Assembly: GCF_902726655.1 (NCBI RefSeq)
Contig: NZ_CACVAN010000001.1
Coordinates: 2,790,001-2,854,000, forward strand
DNA from: Virgibacillus ihumii
Lineage (GTDB): Bacteria; Bacillota; Bacilli; Bacillales; Amphibacillaceae
Direction of reading: 5' to 3'
Length of the DNA stretch: 64,000 nt
Every line of letters begins with the position of its first letter. The stretch's first letter is position 1. Positions 37,038 to 55,346 of this stretch are shown here, in pieces. The position numbers and the translations under genes are program-made. Below the pieces are notes generated by a model. The model saw only the letters and a program-made list of their open reading frames with translations. It ran no database searches and was not told where the DNA came from.

Positions 37038-37170
37038 GTATGGACTGGTTTCGTCGCATGCAGTTCCATTACCCAGCCATTCGAAATCACTGAAGCGGGC
37101 GCTTTCGCTTTTGATGCTGCTGTGATACGATAGTAGTCGAACTAATTCGGTTAGGAAAGAGGGTATCGCA

Positions 37171-38004
37171 ATGAAGCTGGTGACAGACAATAAAACATAT
37201 AACCTGTTGGACCGGACATATATTATGGGGATCCTGAATGTTACACCGGATTCTTTTTCTGATGGAGGAAATTATACATCGTTGCAGCAGGCTGTGAATC
37301 ATGCGATTGCCATGGAGCGAGCCGGTGCCGATATAATCGATATTGGCGGCGAGTCCACCCGTCCGAATCATGAAGCCGTATCACAGGAAGAAGAAATTGC
37401 CCGGATTGTACCTGTGATCCGCAAGGTGAAAGAAAACGTGAATATTCCCATTTCTGTCGATACATATAAAGCGGAAACGGCCAGACAGGCAGTCAATGCA
37501 GGTGCAGCAATCATTAATGATGTATGGGGAGCTAAGCGAGAGCCCGAAATTGCTAAAGTTGCGGCAGAATATAATGTTCCGATCATTTTAATGCACAATC
37601 GTACAAATAAAGATTACACGTCAATCATCGGTGATATGAAACAGGATCTTCAGGAAAGCATTGCGATCGCAAGGAATGCAGGTGTTCCTGATGAAAATAT
37701 CATCCTTGATCCCGGAGTGGGCTTTGCCAAAACAGCGGAAGATAATCTTATCGTGATGAATAATTTGGAAAAGTTTTCCGATTTGGGGTTTCCGGTATTG
37801 TTAGGTACGTCCCGGAAGACATTTATCGGAAAAGTTCTTGATGTGCCACCTGCTGAGCGGGATAATGGGACAGGAGCAACAACCTGTCTTGGGATATCTA
37901 AGGGTGCACAAATTATTCGTGTTCATAATGTGGAATTAAACGTGGAACTGGCAAAAATGATGGATGCGATGCTCGGAAGGAAAGGAGCGGTGCCTGTTGG
38001 ATAA
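37171..38004 (+). CDS. folP: Dihydropteroate synthase
   Basis: A 277-residue TIM-barrel enzyme joining 6-hydroxymethyl-dihydropterin pyrophosphate with p-aminobenzoate; the sulfonamide target (Sul in B. subtilis). Seen: IMGILNVTPDSFSDGGNY (about 18-35), GADIIDIGGESTRPNHEAVS (about 53-72), SVDTYKAETARQAVNAGAAI (about 94-113), IILDPGVGFAKTAEDN (about 176-191), LLGTSRKTFIG (about 210-220) and IIRVHNV at the end. The ATG at 37171 follows AGAGGG. It starts a compact folP-folB-folK-yazB operon. The pab genes that make the p-aminobenzoate substrate are missing at this locus. Confidence 0.96.
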   Translation: MKLVTDNKTYNLLDRTYIMGILNVTPDSFSDGGNYTSLQQAVNHAIAMERAGADIIDIGGESTRPNHEAVSQEEEIARIVPVIRKVKENVNIPISVDTYKAETARQAVNAGAAIINDVWGAKREPEIAKVAAEYNVPIILMHNRTNKDYTSIIGDMKQDLQESIAIARNAGVPDENIILDPGVGFAKTAEDNLIVMNNLEKFSDLGFPVLLGTSRKTFIGKVLDVPPAERDNGTGATTCLGISKGAQIIRVHNVELNVELAKMMDAMLGRKGAVPVG

Positions 38005-38362
38005 GATCCTGCTTAACGGGATGGAATTTTACGCCTATCATGGCCTGTACCCGGAAGAAAACAAGCTCGGGCAACGTTTTTATGTAGATACGGAACTGAT
38101 GCTTGATTTATCAAAGTCTGCTGCATCTGATGCGATGGAGGATTCCATTGATTATGGAGAAGTTTATGAATGTGTAAGGGTTGTGTTGGAAGGGGAGCCT
38201 AAAAATTTGGTTGAAGCAGTTGCCGAGGAGATTTCAGCTGAATTGTTTCAACAATTCCCGCAGCTCGAAGCATGTACAATCAGGGTAACGAAGCCTGACC
38301 CGCCGATTCCCGGTCACTATCAATCGGTTGGTGTGGAAACTTTCCGGGAGCGAAAGGAATGA
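37997..38362 (+). CDS. folB: Dihydroneopterin aldolase
   Basis: A 121-residue enzyme that cleaves dihydroneopterin to 6-hydroxymethyl-dihydropterin and glycolaldehyde. Seen: MDKILLNGMEFYAYHGLYPE at the N-terminus (catalytic Glu and Tyr region), LGQRFYVDTELMLDLSKSAA, SIDYGEVYECV and a conserved Lys in IRVTKPDPPIPGHYQSVGVE (about 94-113). The start is TTG at 37997, overlapping the folP stop by 8 bp, with AAAGGAG 9 bases upstream; it aligns with the family N-terminus. The stop overlaps the folK ATG by 4 bp. Length matches B. subtilis FolB (120). Confidence 0.94.
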   Translation: MDKILLNGMEFYAYHGLYPEENKLGQRFYVDTELMLDLSKSAASDAMEDSIDYGEVYECVRVVLEGEPKNLVEAVAEEISAELFQQFPQLEACTIRVTKPDPPIPGHYQSVGVETFRERKE

Positions 38363-38874
38363 ACTATTCATCTTTCTTGGCTCTGGGGACTAACATAGAA
38401 CCCAGGCGGCAGCATTTGTATCAGGCTTTGCACAGACTGCGTGTGCATGACGAAATTGTTATTTTGAAGCAGTCATCCATTTACCAGACTGCACCTGTCG
38501 GGTATACCAATCAGGATGATTTTTTAAATATGGTAATTAAAATAAAGACTACACTTTCACCTGAGAAATTATTGGATGTCTGCCAGTCAATTGAACATCA
38601 GCTTGGCAGAAAGCGGGAAATCCGTTTTGGTCCGCGTACAATTGATCTTGACGTTTTACTGTATAATCAAGAAAATAAAAAAACGGAACGGCTGATTATT
38701 CCACATCCACGAATGCATGAGCGTGCATTTGTGCTTATTCCATTGAATGAAATTGCACCAGATATGCCATTACCGAACGGACAAAGAACAGTTTCGGAAT
38801 TAGTGGCAGAACTTCCAGACAGCGACATAAAGGATGTAAGACGATGGACGCAAAACGACTTGGCAAACGAATAA
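38359..38874 (+). CDS. folK: 6-hydroxymethyl-7,8-dihydropterin pyrophosphokinase
   Basis: A 171-residue kinase that transfers pyrophosphate from ATP to hydroxymethyl-dihydropterin, directly before the folP step. Seen: ALGTNIEPRRQHLYQALHRL (residues 8-27), SSIYQTAPVGYTNQDDFLNM (about 38-57), LGRKREIRFGPRTIDLDVLL (about 85-104) with the metal-binding DLD, and HPRMHERAFVLIPLNEIAP (about 115-133). The ATG overlaps the folB stop (ATGA). The 3' end overlaps the yazB start by 31 bp. Length is typical. Confidence 0.96.
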   Translation: MNYSSFLALGTNIEPRRQHLYQALHRLRVHDEIVILKQSSIYQTAPVGYTNQDDFLNMVIKIKTTLSPEKLLDVCQSIEHQLGRKREIRFGPRTIDLDVLLYNQENKKTERLIIPHPRMHERAFVLIPLNEIAPDMPLPNGQRTVSELVAELPDSDIKDVRRWTQNDLANE

Positions 38875-39065
38875 GGGCTTTCAGAAAACTGAAAGGATAT
38901 ACACAGGTGGGGCTGGCAAATTCGCTGGAAATTCCCATCATTACACTTGGTAATGTTGAACGCGGAAAACAAGAAGCTACGGAACAGCTGCTTGACGCCA
39001 TTGCAGGAAAATTAAACATAACCAAACGTGAATTAACCTTAAATGAAGAAAAGGAAGAACAGTAA
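38844..39065 (+). CDS. yazB: Small Xre-family HTH protein (YazB-like)
   Basis: A 73-residue protein made almost entirely of a Cro/C1-type helix-turn-helix (RLGKRIRAFRKLKGYTQVGL, ANSLEIPIITLGNVERGKQE, ATEQLLDAIAGKLNITKREL). No partner domain is present. It overlaps the 3' end of folK, as yazB does in B. subtilis; the regulatory target is unknown. The ATG at 38844 has AAAGGATG about 6 bases upstream. dusB, which follows yazB in B. subtilis, is absent: 260 bp of non-coding DNA leads to lysS. Confidence 0.88.
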   Translation: MDAKRLGKRIRAFRKLKGYTQVGLANSLEIPIITLGNVERGKQEATEQLLDAIAGKLNITKRELTLNEEKEEQ

Positions 39066-39176
39066 ATATTCCGGACAAGTTGTTATAATCATACGGAATC
39101 ATGCTGTTCCGGCAAAGAAATTTTATATACCTAATGCCACGAATTAAAAGCTGCAAACAGAGCTTCATAACATGGG

Positions 39177-39203
39177 AATCTGCCAGTTTGCTGCTGGCAG
39201 ATT
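39177..39203 (+). terminator. Hairpin downstream of the folate operon, weak terminator
   Basis: A 10-bp perfect stem AATCTGCCAG (39177-39186) with CTGGCAGATT (39194-39203), loop TTTGCTG, followed by a T-rich but interrupted run (TCGTGTTTCT). Confidence 0.5.
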
Positions 39204-39292
39204 TCGTGTTTCTGCATAATGTAAAGCCTTGAAGATGAAAGAAAGCTTGTTTTTCTATATACTTATATACAATTAATTGATTGGATCGGTGA

Positions 39293-40807
<1,515 letters not shown>

Positions 40808-40867
40808 AAGAGCTTAATAAAATGTAAGCGGCTTTCACACTGCGATAAAATGTGTTTGCTCAGTATC

Positions 40868-40914
40868 AACCCTGTACCATATTAACAAAGTGGTGCAGGG
40901 TTTATCTGTTTTTT
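40868..40914 (+). terminator. Intrinsic terminator after lysS
   Basis: AACCCTGTACCA (40868-40879) pairs with TGGTGCAGGGTT (40891-40902), one G-T pair, then a T run. Confidence 0.85.
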
Positions 40915-40947
40915 AAATCATTTTATGTAAGTTCATGCGCGGTGGAT

Positions 40948-40987
40948 AAACTGAAAACCGTGCCCTATAAATGCACAGTTTCAGTTT
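40948..40987. repeat. Long hairpin upstream of rrn P1
   Basis: AAACTGAAAACCGTGC (40948-40963) pairs imperfectly with GCACAGTTTCAGTTT (40973-40987) around a 9-base loop. It is not followed by Ts and is separate from the lysS terminator; it lies 37 bp before the P1 -35. Confidence 0.55.
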
Positions 40988-41023
40988 GGGTAAAATATCC
41001 AAAAAATTAAAGTTTATTTTCTA

Positions 41024-41052
41024 TTGATTTCGGGGAATAATCATGGTACATT
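41024..41052 (+). promoter_or_regulatory. rrn promoter P1 (first operon)
   Basis: TTGATT (41024-41029), 17-bp spacer, TACATT (41047-41052), about 90 bp upstream of P2. Tandem P1-P2 is normal for Bacillus rrn. The second operon does not have this P1. Confidence 0.6.
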
Positions 41053-41115
41053 AGAAATCGTTGCGCTAACAAAGGCAGCAACGAACTCCTTCTAAAAATC
41101 ATTTCAAAAAAGTTA

Positions 41116-41144
41116 TTGACATTGTTTTTGGAAGATGGTATATT
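41116..41144 (+). promoter_or_regulatory. rrn promoter P2 (first operon)
   Basis: TTGACA (41116-41121), 17-bp spacer, TATATT (41139-41144). It is preceded by an A/T-rich UP-like stretch. Confidence 0.85.
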
Positions 41145-41179
41145 AATTAGGTCGCTGTTTTGAAGCGGCGCAATAAATT

Positions 41180-41190
41180 TGCTCTTTGAA
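41180..41190 (+). promoter_or_regulatory. BoxA-like rrn antitermination site
   Basis: TGCTCTTTGAA matches the boxA consensus recognised by the NusB-NusE complex in rrn leaders. The same sequence occurs at 47124 in the second operon, and a weaker form (CCTTGAAAACTG) near 42941 in the 16S-23S spacer. Confidence 0.75.
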
Positions 41191-41301
41191 AACTGAACAA
41201 AACAACCAGTATGTCAAGAAACAGGACGAAAGCAAAAGCTTTCCCCTGGATTCAATTTACGAAGCTAAGCTATGGTTGATTGGTGTCAATCATATATCAA
41301 C

Positions 41302-42873
<1,572 letters not shown>

Positions 42874-43012
42874 ATTATTACGGAAGGCATACTTGGTTGT
42901 TTGGTTCAGTTTTGAGGGAGTAAATTCTCTCATTTGTACCTTGAAAACTGAATAAGCAAGATCAACGACATCAAATCAAAAGCGAAGGCGAAGAAGAAGT
43001 ACGTCTATTCAT

Positions 43013-45928
<2,916 letters not shown>

Positions 45929-45998
45929 TAAACAGCTTTTGATGGTGCGTTGCATATACGCTTATTCAGTTTTCAGGGTATAAATTCCTGAATAGCTC

Positions 45999-46027
45999 TT
46001 GCATTTTTTATCGAAAATGCCTATAAT
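45999..46027 (+). promoter_or_regulatory. Promoter-like sequence between 23S and 5S, copy 1
   Basis: TTGCAT (45999-46004), exactly 17 bp, TATAAT (46022-46027), one mismatch in twelve. GCATTTT/AAAATGC in the spacer also pairs as a hairpin. It would drive 5S and the nine tRNAs separately from 16S-23S. Activity is an inference. Confidence 0.5.
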
Positions 46028-46091
46028 ATATCTTGTCTTGAAAAATGAGGGAGAACATCGTGACGAAAGATGTCATGGTTCCAGCCCGAAG

Positions 46092-46208
46092 GTCTGGTAG
46101 CAATAGCGGAGAGGTCACACCTGTTCCCATGCCGAACACAGCAGTTAAGCTCTCCAGCGCCGATGGTAGTTGGGGCTTTGCCCCTGCAAGAGTAGGACGC
46201 CGCCAGGC
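46092..46208 (+). rRNA. rrf: 5S ribosomal RNA, copy 1
   Basis: About 117 nt. The ends pair (GTCTGGTAGC with GCCGCCAGGC), and the loop motifs GTCACACCTGTTCCCATGCC and AGCGCCGATGGTAGT are canonical. It is followed after 14 nt by tRNA-Val with no terminator. Confidence 0.95.
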
Positions 46209-46222
46209 TTTACATATGTGTG

Positions 46223-46298
46223 GGAGGATTAGCTCAGCTGGGAGAGCACCTGCCTTACAAGCAGGGGGTCGCAGGTTCGAGCCCTGCATCCTCCACCA
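46223..46298 (+). tRNA. tRNA-Val (UAC)
   Basis: A 76-nt cloverleaf with encoded CCA; the anticodon loop CTTACAA gives UAC. First of nine in the cluster. Confidence 0.97.
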
Positions 46299-46308
46299 TT
46301 CTTTTAAT

Positions 46309-46384
46309 GCCGGTCTAGCTCAATTGGCAGAGCAACTGACTTGTAATCAGTAGGTTGGGGGTTCAATTCCTCTGGCCGGCACCA
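46309..46384 (+). tRNA. tRNA-Thr (UGU)
   Basis: A 76-nt cloverleaf with encoded CCA; loop CTTGTAA gives UGU. Confidence 0.97.
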
Positions 46385-46411
46385 TTTTCTTTTTTAATTA
46401 AAAATTATTGT

Positions 46412-46487
46412 GAGCCATTAGCTCAGCTGGCAGAGCATCTGACTTTTAATCAGAGGGTCGGAGGTTCGAATCCTCCATGGCTCACCA
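46412..46487 (+). tRNA. tRNA-Lys (UUU)
   Basis: A 76-nt cloverleaf with encoded CCA; loop CTTTTAA gives UUU. Substrate of LysS encoded at 39326. Confidence 0.97.
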
Positions 46488-46493
46488 TTTAAT

Positions 46494-46578
46494 GCGGGTG
46501 TGGCGGAATTGGCAGACGCGCTAGATTTAGGATCTAGTGTCTCGCGACGTGGGGGTTCAAGTCCCTCCACCCGCACCA
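46494..46578 (+). tRNA. tRNA-Leu (UAG)
   Basis: An 85-nt class II tRNA with a long variable arm and encoded CCA; loop TTTAGGA gives UAG. Confidence 0.97.
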
Positions 46579-46593
46579 TTTCAAATACATACT

Positions 46594-46668
46594 GCGGAAG
46601 TAGTTCAGTGGTAGAACACCACCTTGCCAAGGTGGGGGTCGCGGGTTCGAATCCCGTCTTCCGCTCCA
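46594..46668 (+). tRNA. tRNA-Gly (GCC)
   Basis: A 75-nt cloverleaf with encoded CCA; loop TTGCCAA gives GCC. Confidence 0.97.
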
Positions 46669-46687
46669 ATATAAACAAATAAGCCAA

Positions 46688-46777
46688 GCCGGGGTGGCGG
46701 AATGGGCAGACGCACAGGACTTAAAATCCTGCGGTAGGTCTACTACCGTGCCGGTTCGAGTCCGGCCCTCGGCACCA
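46688..46777 (+). tRNA. tRNA-Leu (UAA)
   Basis: A 90-nt class II tRNA with a long variable arm and encoded CCA; loop CTTAAAA gives UAA. Confidence 0.97.
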
Positions 46778-46780
46778 GAA

Positions 46781-46857
<77 letters not shown>

Positions 46858-46861
46858 TTTA

Positions 46862-46938
46862 CGGGAAGTAGCTCAGCTTGGTAGAGCACATGGTTTGGGA
46901 CCATGGGGTCGCAGGTTCGAATCCTGTCTTCCCGACCA
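46862..46938 (+). tRNA. tRNA-Pro (UGG)
   Basis: A 77-nt cloverleaf with encoded CCA; loop TTTGGGA gives UGG. Confidence 0.97.
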
Positions 46939-46943
46939 TCTTT

Positions 46944-47019
46944 GGGGCCTTAGCTCAGCTGGGAGAGCGCCTGCCTTGCACGCAGGAGGTCAGCGGTTCG
47001 ATCCCGCTAGGCTCCACCA
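46944..47019 (+). tRNA. tRNA-Ala (UGC)
   Basis: A 76-nt cloverleaf with encoded CCA; loop CTTGCAC gives UGC. Last of the cluster; the order Val-Thr-Lys-Leu-Gly-Leu-Arg-Pro-Ala equals B. subtilis trnJ. No terminator is visible before the next rrn promoter. Confidence 0.97.
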
Positions 47020-47058
47020 AAATATCATTTATTTTTTCAAAAACATTAAAAAAAGATA

Positions 47059-47088
47059 TTGACTTTGTTTTTGAGAAGATGGTATATT
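47059..47088 (+). promoter_or_regulatory. rrn promoter, second operon
   Basis: TTGACT (47059-47064), 18-bp spacer, TATATT (47083-47088). One extra base in the spacer and a T for A in the -35 relative to P2 of operon 1 predict lower strength; no tandem P1 is present. Read-through from the tRNA cluster is likely. Confidence 0.75.
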
Positions 47089-47245
47089 AATTAGGTCGCT
47101 GTTTTGAAGCGGCGCAATAAATTTGCTCTTTGAAAACTGAACAAAACAACCAGTATGTCAAGAAACAGGACGAAAGCAAAAGCTTTCCCCTGGATTCAAT
47201 TTACGAAGCTAAGCTATGGTTGATTGGTGTCAATCATATATCAAC

Positions 47246-48817
<1,572 letters not shown>

Positions 48818-48956
48818 ATTATTACGGAAGGCATACTTGGTTGTTTGGTTCAGTTTTGAGGGAGTAAATTCTCTCATTTGTACCTTGAAAACTGAATAAG
48901 CAAGATCAACGACATCAAATCAAAAGCGAAGGCGAAGAAGAAGTACGTCTATTCAT

Positions 48957-51872
<2,916 letters not shown>

Positions 51873-51942
51873 TAAACAGCTTTTGATGGTGCGTTGCATA
51901 TACGCTTATTCAGTTTTCAGGGTATAAATTCCTGAATAGCTC

Positions 51943-51971
51943 TTGCATTTTTTATCGAAAATGCCTATAAT
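51943..51971 (+). promoter_or_regulatory. Promoter-like sequence between 23S and 5S, copy 2
   Basis: The same TTGCAT-N17-TATAAT as at 45999-46027; here it would serve only 5S. Confidence 0.5.
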
Positions 51972-52035
51972 ATATCTTGTCTTGAAAAATGAGGGAGAAC
52001 ATCGTGACGAAAGATGTCATGGTTCCAGCCCGAAG

Positions 52036-52152
52036 GTCTGGTAGCAATAGCGGAGAGGTCACACCTGTTCCCATGCCGAACACAGCAGTTAAGCTCTCCA
52101 GCGCCGATGGTAGTTGGGGCTTTGCCCCTGCAAGAGTAGGACGCCGCCAGGC
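52036..52152 (+). rRNA. rrf: 5S ribosomal RNA, copy 2
   Basis: Identical to copy 1 over 117 nt, followed directly by a strong terminator. Confidence 0.95.
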
Positions 52153-52154
52153 AA

Positions 52155-52197
52155 ATAAAAAAATCCGGAATACAATATTGTATTCCGGATTTTTTTG
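52155..52197 (+). terminator. rrn terminator (perfect palindrome)
   Basis: AATCCGGAATACAAT and its exact reverse complement meet at the centre without a loop, flanked by A and T runs. It ends the rrn-tRNA-rrn block and could act in both directions. Confidence 0.9.
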
Positions 52198-52286
52198 TAT
52201 TGAAATGCATATATTTTACAAACAACGATAATTAAAATAGGATATAAATAATATACATTGTTATAATGCAAGGGGAGATAAAATGA

Positions 52287-52985
52287 ATGGCTGATATGAT
52301 TGATCAATTATTCGGTGAGCACTTTTTAACGATAATGATTCGGGTATTAATAGCTCTCGTCCTATCCGGATTGATTGGCTTTGAAAGGGAATTGAAAAGA
52401 CATTCTGCCGGATTTCGTACGCATATATTGGTAGGTGTGGGCTCATGTTTGATGATGCTTTTGTCTCTATATGGTTTTGAGGCATTTATTGATGAGTATG
52501 ATAATATCCGGTTTGATCCGGCGCGTATTCCCTCGTATGTTATCAGTGGTATTGGATTTCTTGGAGCGGGTACGATTATTGTGAATGGCATGACTATCCG
52601 CGGATTGACAACTGCTGCGTCCATATGGGCAGTTGCTGGTTTAGGTCTTGTGGTTGGGGCAGGGATGTATGCACCTGCAGTATTTACGACATTCGTTATA
52701 TTACTGAGTCTCGTCTTTTTAAATAATATTGAAAAAATGTTTTCGAAGAGTCGTTCTTCCGATCTGATTGAAATTGTTGCTTTTTCCGATTTGAAAATAG
52801 AAAAGGTGATCGCTATATTTGAGTCATTTCAGTTAAGTATAAAACAAGTGGAAATTGAAAAGGAAGATATAGCTCTGCAAAATATTTTTATAAAAATTAA
52901 TCATGATTCGAAATTGGACCGTATGCGTCTGTTTGCTGAGATATCGAAGCTGGAGCATGTTAAAAATATTACAGAACGAAAATGA
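52287..52985 (+). CDS. MgtC/SapB-family membrane protein
   Basis: A 232-residue membrane protein. Seen: four to five membrane segments in the first 140 residues (LTIMIRVLIALVLSGLIGFE; RTHILVGVGSCLMMLLSLYG; IPSYVISGIGFLGAGTIIVN; AASIWAVAGLGLVVGAGMYA; VFTTFVILLSLVFL), with the family signature GFERELKRHSAGFRTHILVG (about 32-51) and GIGFLGAGTI, then a C-terminal ACT-like cytoplasmic part (about 155-232). MgtC proteins are tied to magnesium limitation and F1Fo regulation in some pathogens; the role here is unknown. It lies between the rrn block and ctsR, where B. subtilis has no gene. AGGGGAG is about 11 bases before the ATG. It has its own terminator. Confidence 0.88.
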   Translation: MADMIDQLFGEHFLTIMIRVLIALVLSGLIGFERELKRHSAGFRTHILVGVGSCLMMLLSLYGFEAFIDEYDNIRFDPARIPSYVISGIGFLGAGTIIVNGMTIRGLTTAASIWAVAGLGLVVGAGMYAPAVFTTFVILLSLVFLNNIEKMFSKSRSSDLIEIVAFSDLKIEKVIAIFESFQLSIKQVEIEKEDIALQNIFIKINHDSKLDRMRLFAEISKLEHVKNITERK

Positions 52986-52986
52986 G

Positions 52987-53022
52987 AAAGACCTTGCGTG
53001 ATATTACGCAGGGTCTTTGTTT
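52987..53022 (+). terminator. Intrinsic terminator after the mgtC-like gene
   Basis: AAAGACCTTGCGT pairs with ACGCAGGGTCTTT (one G-T pair), loop GATATT, then TTT runs. Confidence 0.85.
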
Positions 53023-53135
53023 ACAAATTTGGATAATCAACGGATGGCCGGCATTCACAATGTAAACCGAACGTAATAATGATTCCATGTTTCATTCAAT
53101 TAAATTTTGTCTAAAATATATATAGAACGAAGTGC

Positions 53136-53195
53136 TTTTCATTGCCGATTTTTTACAGTATAATGATTACATAGTCAAAGATAGTCAAAGTCAAA
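53136..53195 (+). promoter_or_regulatory. ctsR operon promoter and CtsR operator
   Basis: TTTTCA (53136-53141), 17-bp spacer, TATAAT (53159-53164). Just downstream, two direct heptads AGTCAAA (53173-53179 and 53183-53189) with a 3-bp gap match the CtsR box (GGTCAAANANGGTCAAA); a third GTCAAA abuts at 53190. The position over the start of transcription fits autorepression. Confidence 0.85.
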
Positions 53196-53244
53196 ATCAA
53201 CAGGTTGTAAATTTACAGATGAGCGCTTAAGAGGAGGAGGGCAA

Positions 53245-53718
53245 ATGAATAACATCTCAGACATCATTGAACAGCATTTAAAACAAATTTTGGAAGCTGC
53301 CAGGCAGGAATCAATCGAAATAAAGCGAAGTGAAATAGCAGACCAGTTTCAATGTGTGCCATCACAAATAAATTATGTGATTAATACTCGCTTCACAGTG
53401 GAAAAAGGGTATATAGTGGAAAGTAAACGAGGTGGCGGCGGGTATATCCGTATTATCCGAATCAAGCATCAGGATAAAGCTGAATTAATCGACGATATCA
53501 TTGAAATGATCAATCCAACCGTTACACAGCATGCCGCTTTGGATGTACTGGAACGCTTAATGGAGGAGCAGCTGATTACAGCACGTGAGGCAAAAATAAT
53601 GTTAAGTGTGATTGACAGAAAAACATTGGCGTTTCAATTGCCATTGCGTGATGAAGTACGTGCGCGGGTGATGACCGCGATGCTGTCTACGCTGAAATAT
53701 TTAAACAAAGAAGAGTAA
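53245..53718 (+). CDS. ctsR: Transcriptional repressor CtsR
   Basis: A 157-residue class III heat-shock repressor of clp genes, relieved by heat and by McsB. Seen: an N-terminal winged helix-turn-helix (about 1-70, IEIKRSEIADQFQCVPSQIN) with the glycine-rich wing KRGGGGYIRIIRI (about 61-73, the temperature sensor), and a C-terminal four-helix domain (about 78-155). The ATG at 53245 follows AAGAGGAGGAGGG. It heads the ctsR-mcsA-mcsB-clpC operon; the operator is directly upstream. Confidence 0.97.
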   Translation: MNNISDIIEQHLKQILEAARQESIEIKRSEIADQFQCVPSQINYVINTRFTVEKGYIVESKRGGGGYIRIIRIKHQDKAELIDDIIEMINPTVTQHAALDVLERLMEEQLITAREAKIMLSVIDRKTLAFQLPLRDEVRARVMTAMLSTLKYLNKEE

Positions 53719-53731
53719 AGGGGGAGGATGT

Positions 53732-54268
53732 ATGGAATGCCAGGAGTGCCACAATCGTACAGCCACACTTCACTTTACACAAGTGATAAACGGCAATAAA
53801 ACGGAAGTTCATGTATGTGAAAAGTGTGCACAGGAAAAAGGATATATGACGTATCCGGATGATGAATATTCACTTCATAATTTATTGGCGGGCCTATTTA
53901 ATTTTGATGCGCCATCAATGGAAAGTCCGCAAAACACTCCCTATAAACAAAAAGAGGATTTGCAGTGCTCGCAGTGTGGCATGACCTTTACGGAATTTAA
54001 ACAAGTCGGTAAATTCGGATGTGCGGAATGTTATCATGCGTTTTCGGATCGGCTGGATCCTATTTTCCGACGAGTTCACAGTGGAAATACACGGCACAAT
54101 GGAAAAGTGCCCCAGCGAAAAGGCGGCGATTTGTATACGAAAAAACAAATCGAAGCCCATAAGGAAGAATTGCAGCGCTTGATAAAGGATGAAGCGTTTG
54201 AGGAAGCGGCAAAAGTCCGGGATAGGATCAGAGAATTGGAGAATCAAAAGCGGGGTGAAAATTCATGA
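53732..54268 (+). CDS. mcsA: McsA, activator of the McsB arginine kinase
   Basis: A 178-residue zinc protein that activates McsB and responds to metal and oxidative stress. Seen: CxxC pairs [13 protein letters not shown] (residues 3-15) and [10 protein letters not shown] (about 29-38), then [11 protein letters not shown] (about 72-82) and CAECYHAF (about 93-100), and a UVR motif at the C-terminus ([18 protein letters not shown], about 156-173). The ATG at 53732 follows GGGGGAGG. The stop overlaps mcsB by 4 bp. Confidence 0.96.
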   Translation: MECQECHNRTATLHFTQVINGNKTEVHVCEKCAQEKGYMTYPDDEYSLHNLLAGLFNFDAPSMESPQNTPYKQKEDLQCSQCGMTFTEFKQVGKFGCAECYHAFSDRLDPIFRRVHSGNTRHNGKVPQRKGGDLYTKKQIEAHKEELQRLIKDEAFEEAAKVRDRIRELENQKRGENS

Positions 54269-55329
54269 CCCTACAACAATTTATGAATGAGGCAATTAGC
54301 CCGTGGATGCGTGAGGAAGGGCCGGACAGTGATATCGTACTGAGCAGCAGAATCAGACTCGCTCGCAATTTTGCATCGTATGCATACCCGATTTTGGCAA
54401 AAGAAGACGATCTTCACCAAATCGGTACGTATATGCAGGAGCATTATGCACACCAGTCATTTCAGGATTACGAGGACTTTGAATTTATTCCGTTAAAAAA
54501 TCTGACTGCTGTGCAAAAACGTGTATTGGTTGAAAAGCATCTGATCAGTCCGCACCTGGCGGAACATGACGGCACATCTGCTGTTCTTATTTCGAAAAAT
54601 GAGCAGGTATCGGTCATGATTAATGAAGAAGACCATATGCGTGTTCAACTTTATTTTCCGGGTCTTCAATTGAATAAGGCACTGAAAAAAGCATTCGAGT
54701 TTGATGACTGGCTGGAGGAAAAAATAGATTTTGCATTTGATGAAACGAGGGGATATTTAACAAGCTGTCCGACCAATGTGGGTACCGGAATGCGTGCGTC
54801 GGTCATGATGCATTTGCCGGCGCTTGCGTTAACCCGGCAAATTAACCAGATGATTCCCGCAATCAATCAGCTAGGTCTGGTTGTTCGGGGAATTTATGGG
54901 GAAGGCAGTGAAGCGGTAGGAAACATTTTTCAGATTTCCAACCAGATTACCCTTGGTAAATCAGAGGAAGATATCGTTGAAGATTTACAAAGTGTCGTTC
55001 ACCAATTAATTGAGCATGAGCGGAAAGCGCGTCAGCAGATTATGAGGCGCTCAGGGACCAACCTGGAAGACAGAATTTTTCGCTCGTACGGTGTTCTGGA
55101 GTACAGTCGAATTATAGAATCGAAGGAAGCTGCCAGATGTTTATCAAATGTACGTTTGGGAATTGACATGGGAATCATCAACAATGTTTCACATAATATA
55201 CTTAATGAGTTAATGGTATTAACGCAGCCAGGCTTTTTACAGCAATATGCGGGAAAAACGTTATCACCGAATGAGCGTGATGTATTACGGGCATCGCTTA
55301 TTCGTGAGAGATTGCAGTTAGAGAAATAG
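54265..55329 (+). CDS. mcsB: Protein-arginine kinase McsB
   Basis: A 354-residue phosphagen-kinase-like enzyme that phosphorylates arginines and so marks proteins for ClpCP; it also inactivates CtsR. Seen: [15 protein letters not shown] (about 22-36, ATP-binding arginines), [20 protein letters not shown] (about 170-189, with the reactive Cys region), [20 protein letters not shown] (about 207-226), and C-terminal [17 protein letters not shown]. The N-terminal guanidino-substrate domain of creatine kinases is shortened, as in other McsBs. The ATG overlaps the mcsA stop (ATGA). Confidence 0.96.
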   Translation: MTLQQFMNEAISPWMREEGPDSDIVLSSRIRLARNFASYAYPILAKEDDLHQIGTYMQEHYAHQSFQDYEDFEFIPLKNLTAVQKRVLVEKHLISPHLAEHDGTSAVLISKNEQVSVMINEEDHMRVQLYFPGLQLNKALKKAFEFDDWLEEKIDFAFDETRGYLTSCPTNVGTGMRASVMMHLPALALTRQINQMIPAINQLGLVVRGIYGEGSEAVGNIFQISNQITLGKSEEDIVEDLQSVVHQLIEHERKARQQIMRRSGTNLEDRIFRSYGVLEYSRIIESKEAARCLSNVRLGIDMGIINNVSHNILNELMVLTQPGFLQQYAGKTLSPNERDVLRASLIRERLQLEK

Positions 55330-55346
55330 ATTGGAGGAAATTGGAT

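Noticed and set aside
46045..46353. A frame with a plausible ribosome binding site (GAGGGAG) and GTG just before 5S
   Set aside because: It runs through 5S and tRNA-Val, so it cannot be a real gene.
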